Origin: Mytilinidion resinicola
Taxonomy: Eukaryota; Ascomycota; Dothideomycetes; Mytilinidiales; Mytilinidiaceae
Reading direction: 5' to 3'
DNA: 33,716 nt
Assembly (NCBI RefSeq): GCF_010093595.1
Contig: NW_022985445.1
Span: forward strand, 992,446 to 1,026,161
The notes under the pieces were generated by a model. It searched no databases. It saw only the letters and a list, made by a program, of their open reading frames with translations, and was not told the origin of the DNA. Shown in pieces: positions 30,880-33,716 of the stretch. Made by a program: the position numbers and the translations under genes. How positions within the stretch are numbered: position 1 is the stretch's first letter; each line of letters opens with the position of its first letter.

Positions 30880-31788
30880 ATTTGCGGTTGATGAAGAAAA
30901 GAAGGGTTGGAGGAGCTGCGCCGTGGTAGAGGATTAGCGGGATGTCTGGAGGCGCTTCTCGGGTATGAATCGAGTGGCTGCAAGGAAGGGAAAGGGCGGT
31001 GAGGCGTACCTTGAGAGTTGCAGGATGGAGAGGCGGGCGGGCAGTGCGAAATGGTGAGGTTGGTTCGTGATGATCGGCCTTCGGCTGCCGGGCCACACAG
31101 TTTGTGTGCTCCAACTCGCTAAAATTCCAGCATTCACAGGTTATCACTTCACATAACTTGCGACGGCAGGTTGTTTGTGAGACTATTGCATTAGATACCA
31201 GGCCGTCTGTTGTTCTGACTTATTCCGAAGACTGGCTTTCCATTTCTGAGAGGCAAAAAGACGTGGGATTCTAGAGCTAGAGGGAATACAGATTTTGTCT
31301 TGGCACACCTACACATTTTCGAGGCGTAAGGAGAGTAACTTTTCTGAACATGCTGTTAGCTCGCTGAGTTACCTCAGACGGCGATTATTCCATGTCAAAT
31401 CATAAGTGCATGTGGTTAAACTATACTGCAGAACACCCTGTTTCTACAAAGACAAAATCTCGTGTTTAGGAGTTTCTGTATTCGTTCTAAACTAAGCATC
31501 GTGCATTGGGATGTCCGCTCCAACAACCCAGCGCCGTGCCATAGCATTGCCAAAAGGCTCAGGACGAAGGCACACAGCAGGGGCCAAAACGGCCCATTCG
31601 AACCTCTGAGGAAAACTCCAAATGCTCCGCACCGGGTATCGTGACCACTATCCGCCCACATCCCCTTTTACATCGCGTCGCTGTCGCTCAAGACATAGTT
31701 GAGCATATTACCACATACCACCAAAGACATATGCCCACATGGGGACTCTATCCGACCACTCCGTGCGCATCCATCGCATCCGTCACGC
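30880..31788. other. Intergenic region between egd1 and the FAD oxidoreductase gene
   Basis: 909 bp with the egd1 promoter and 5' leader and the 3' flank of the oxidoreductase gene. Open frames are short and unrecognised, and no RNA gene or repeat was noted. Confidence 0.5.
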
Positions 31789-32991
31789 TCACTTGAAAGC
31801 CTTGTCCCACTGCTTGCCGCTAACAATTGGGGGCGCCAGGCTGGCAAGATAGTCCTTACCCTTGACGATGGCCACCATCACAGACGGGAGCTTCCAGCCA
31901 CCGAAAGCACCAACCCCCTTGCTCTTGCCGACCGGCACAACCTGGGTCTCGGCGAGATTGGCCTTGTACTCTTTGTCCGGAACCTCAGCACCGCTGAGAT
32001 CCTTCTTCAAGTTGGCCACCACGATCGGGAGTGCTTCCCACATGTCCATAATGCCGCCACGAGTATAGGAGCCACAGTCGCCAAGGACGTAGACACGCTC
32101 GCCGGCAGCGGTCACGCGCAGAGTTTTGTCGCTATCGACGAAGCCCTTTTCGTTGAGGAGAGTTTTCGGGAGGAAACCGGTGTTGGGGCGCGCACCGGTG
32201 GCGTCGACGTAAAGGTCCGCTTCAATGGTCTTGCCGCCGCTGAGCGAGACAGTGGTCTTGCCGTCGGCAGTCTGGGTTGTAGACTCAACGCGGGTGCCGT
32301 AGACCACGTCGCAGCCCATCCTATTGAGGTACTTCTCCGCCGTCTTGGCGAGAGCTTCCCGGAGGACGGGCAGCAGCTTCTTGTCGGCGCAGATGAGGGT
32401 GAGCTGGGCCTTGGGGTGAGCTGGCTTGGCCGGCGCAAACCAGCCTGGCGTGCCGTTGAAGAACTCCGCAATCTCGCCAGCAACCTCGACACCGACAGGT
32501 CCACCACCTCCAATTACGATGGTCTTTGCAGTTGGAAGCGTCTTGCGGAAGTTGTCGAGGTCGGTCTTCACAGCCTCAGAGTCGGTCTGAAGAGACAGGA
32601 AGGGGGCAGGAGTATGGGTGCCAACGGCGAGGATCAGAGCGTAGTATGGAATGGATTCGGTCGCGCCGCCAACAGTAGAGACGGTGACAGTGCGAGCGGC
32701 GGTGTCCAGTGCCGTAGCCGTGCCTTGAACAAATTTGAAGCTGGTGCCATACTTGGCGAACTCTTTCTCGAGGGGGTACAGGTACTTGCTCTCGGGGAGA
32801 AGCTCGCTGGAGATACAGGCACGGGGGCCCGCAACTCGCCAGTAGAAGTCCTTCGAGGGAGTGACCATCGTGACATTGTAGGTGACGCCATCCTCCTTGG
32901 GGAGTGTAGGAAGGATGTGCTTGAGGGAGTAATGGCTGGTGCTGATGCCGGCCCAGCTACCTCCAATCACCAAGACGGTTCGAGCAGACAT
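31789..32991 (-). CDS. AMID/AIFM2-like FAD-dependent pyridine nucleotide oxidoreductase
   Basis: Intronless, 400 aa from the minus-strand ATG at 32991. The N-terminal dinucleotide fold VLVIGGSWAG (residues 6-15) uses Ser at the middle position of GxGxxG, common in this branch. ALILAVGT (118-125) is the ATG-type motif, and TIVIGGGGPVGVEVAG (157-171) is the second Rossmann fold for NAD(P)H. VYVLGDCGS near residue 300 is the FAD-binding GD motif. Length and motif order fit AMID/AIF-homologous proteins, relatives of type II NADH dehydrogenases and FSP1 that reduce quinones or other acceptors with NAD(P)H. No signal peptide, and no clear mitochondrial presequence from this start. The frame stays open upstream to 33168, but without ATG, and a TATA box at 33118-33111 lies inside it, so 32991 is preferred. 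A long antisense open frame overlaps nearly all of it and is considered spurious. Confidence 0.9.
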   Translation of the reverse strand: MSARTVLVIGGSWAGISTSHYSLKHILPTLPKEDGVTYNVTMVTPSKDFYWRVAGPRACISSELLPESKYLYPLEKEFAKYGTSFKFVQGTATALDTAARTVTVSTVGGATESIPYYALILAVGTHTPAPFLSLQTDSEAVKTDLDNFRKTLPTAKTIVIGGGGPVGVEVAGEIAEFFNGTPGWFAPAKPAHPKAQLTLICADKKLLPVLREALAKTAEKYLNRMGCDVVYGTRVESTTQTADGKTTVSLSGGKTIEADLYVDATGARPNTGFLPKTLLNEKGFVDSDKTLRVTAAGERVYVLGDCGSYTRGGIMDMWEALPIVVANLKKDLSGAEVPDKEYKANLAETQVVPVGKSKGVGAFGGWKLPSVMVAIVKGKDYLASLAPPIVSGKQWDKAFK

Positions 32992-33110
32992 GTTGTGCGG
33001 TTGATTGGTGGTAGGTAGTGAGGTTGTAGTCTGGGGCTTGCTGATGCGGTACTGTCGACGGTGGGTGAGGTGAGGAGATTGGTGGTACGGGCAGCGTCTG
33101 TCGGGCGTGC

Positions 33111-33118
33111 CTTTTATA
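33111..33118 (-). promoter_or_regulatory. TATA box of the FAD oxidoreductase gene
   Basis: TATAAAAG on the minus strand, about 120 bp before the start codon at 32991. Spacing leaves a leader of roughly 80-90 nt. It also argues against a coding start upstream of it. Confidence 0.6.
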
Positions 33119-33429
33119 GGTATTAGCGGTGGAGTTGAGAGGGCCCGAAGCGCGGCAGGCAGGATCAACAGATTACGCAGGTCAGCAATAAGGGTGAATC
33201 AGAGAGTTCAATGCCAGGAAAGGGTGGCCTTATAGCTCCTAAAGGATGTTAAGATCAATTCAGCTTACAAGGCAATTCGCAGTGGATTTCCAACGTTTTC
33301 AAGATATTGTTGAAGCTATTGAAGCTTGGGCCGCAGCGGCAGGGATTATCGGATATTTCGAAAGATCCTCTTCCGAAGCCACCAAAGTCGATTACAAAGC
33401 TGACAAACGTAAGTTAACTTAACGTACCC

Positions 33430-33463
33430 TGCGGGTGAGCTGCCCATGCGGGCGAGCTGCCCA
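33430..33463 (+). repeat. Tandem pair of a 17-bp repeat (copies 1 and 2)
   Basis: TGCGGGYGAGCTGCCCA occurs twice head to tail, differing by one T/C transition. A related pair lies at 33584-33617 with the same 17-bp period. Confidence 0.85.
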
Positions 33464-33583
33464 GTCCGTGCACCACTAGAAATTCAATAATCTAACCTTA
33501 AATAAACTCTACAACTACCTAATAAAAAGTTATACAAATATAATATATTATTCTTATATATATAAACACTTAGTAACGTATTC

Positions 33584-33617
33584 CACAAGCGAGCCGTCCA
33601 CCCAAGCGAGCCGTCCA
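33584..33617 (+). repeat. Tandem pair of a related 17-bp repeat (copies 3 and 4)
   Basis: CAAGCGAGCCGTCCAC occurs at 33586-33601 and 33603-33618, period 17. Its core GCGAGCCGTCCA differs from GCGAGCTGCCCA of the first pair by two C/T transitions. Confidence 0.85.
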
Positions 33618-33716
33618 CTTCATCATGAAAACCGGCCTCAAACGTTAATTGCTCCACAACGCCAATAGATATCAACTATATACAACTTGTAGCCTAATCT
33701 GCAGCAACCTCTGCAT

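Larger units (their letters stand above)
33170..33716. other. AT-rich right margin with mobile-element traces
   Basis: No gene was recognised. From about 33475 the sequence is strongly AT-rich (TATATATA-type runs), with GC-rich 17-bp repeats on either side of the AT-rich core. It resembles the AT-rich left margin in composition. Likely remnant of a transposon. Confidence 0.5.

Noticed and set aside
31699..33018. 439-codon plus-strand frame antisense to the FAD oxidoreductase
   Set aside because: Caused by third-position GC bias of the real gene; the sense strand has complete FAD/NAD motifs.
32992..33168. N-terminal extension of the FAD oxidoreductase as a mitochondrial presequence
   Set aside because: The extension has no ATG and contains the TATA box of the gene.
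1..33716. tRNA or other structured RNA genes
   Set aside because: I looked for GGTTCGANTCC-like B boxes and snoRNA boxes in the longer egd1 introns and found no convincing match.

Overview
The window looks like a gene-dense piece of a filamentous ascomycete (Pezizomycotina) genome, possibly a dothideomycete. The evidence is short spliceosomal introns (about 50-190 nt) with fungal branch sites (GCTAAT/GCTGAC/CTAAC), a full-length AreA/NIT2-type nitrogen regulator, a DUF7707-type GPI-anchored cell-wall protein, DASH-complex Hsk3 and a fungal-type Sgf11. Most genes are split, so the gene models below were rebuilt by joining exons at GT-AG (once GC-AG) sites and checking reading frame and family motifs. 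I found no tRNA, rRNA, CRISPR array or intact transposon.

Layout. 1-1.5 kb: AT-rich margin with an imperfect inverted repeat and a G-run. 1.5-2.8 kb (+): RBR-type zinc-finger protein. 4.27-4.39 kb: two heptanucleotide arrays just upstream of a GPI-anchored DUF7707 protein (4.5-5.2 kb, +). 5.8-6.8 kb (+): DJ-1/PfpI protein. 8.07-8.43 kb (-) and 8.71-9.19 kb (+): a divergent pair, a small one-helix membrane protein and DASH subunit Hsk3. 9.2-14.3 kb: a 5-kb GC-rich stretch with no recognisable gene, carrying a dense cluster of GATA-factor sites directly before a TATA box. 14.3-17.2 kb (+): areA. 18.9-20.1 kb (-) and 20.6-22.1 kb (+): a divergent family-16 methyltransferase and a conserved fungal protein of unknown function. 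22.36-22.73 kb (+): a doubtful two-helix membrane ORF. 22.9-24.0 kb (-): trypsin-like protease. 24.5-25.7 kb (-): SAGA subunit Sgf11. 26.6-28.6 kb (-): WASP/Las17. 29.9-30.9 kb (-): nascent-polypeptide-associated complex beta (Egd1). 31.8-33.0 kb (-): AMID/AIF-like FAD oxidoreductase. 33.4-33.7 kb: AT-rich margin with diverged 17-bp repeats, probably a decayed mobile element.

The genes are mostly housekeeping or regulatory (chromatin, actin, kinetochore, ribosome-associated, nitrogen control) and do not form a metabolic cluster. The most unusual signal is in the NAC-beta gene: the conserved protein is only restored if a single-nucleotide exon lies between two otherwise ideal introns (a 1-nt microexon, or a stwintron-like tandem intron). 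The second is the GATA-site cluster plus TATA box about 4.3 kb upstream of areA, which suggests a nitrogen-responsive promoter, perhaps autoregulatory.
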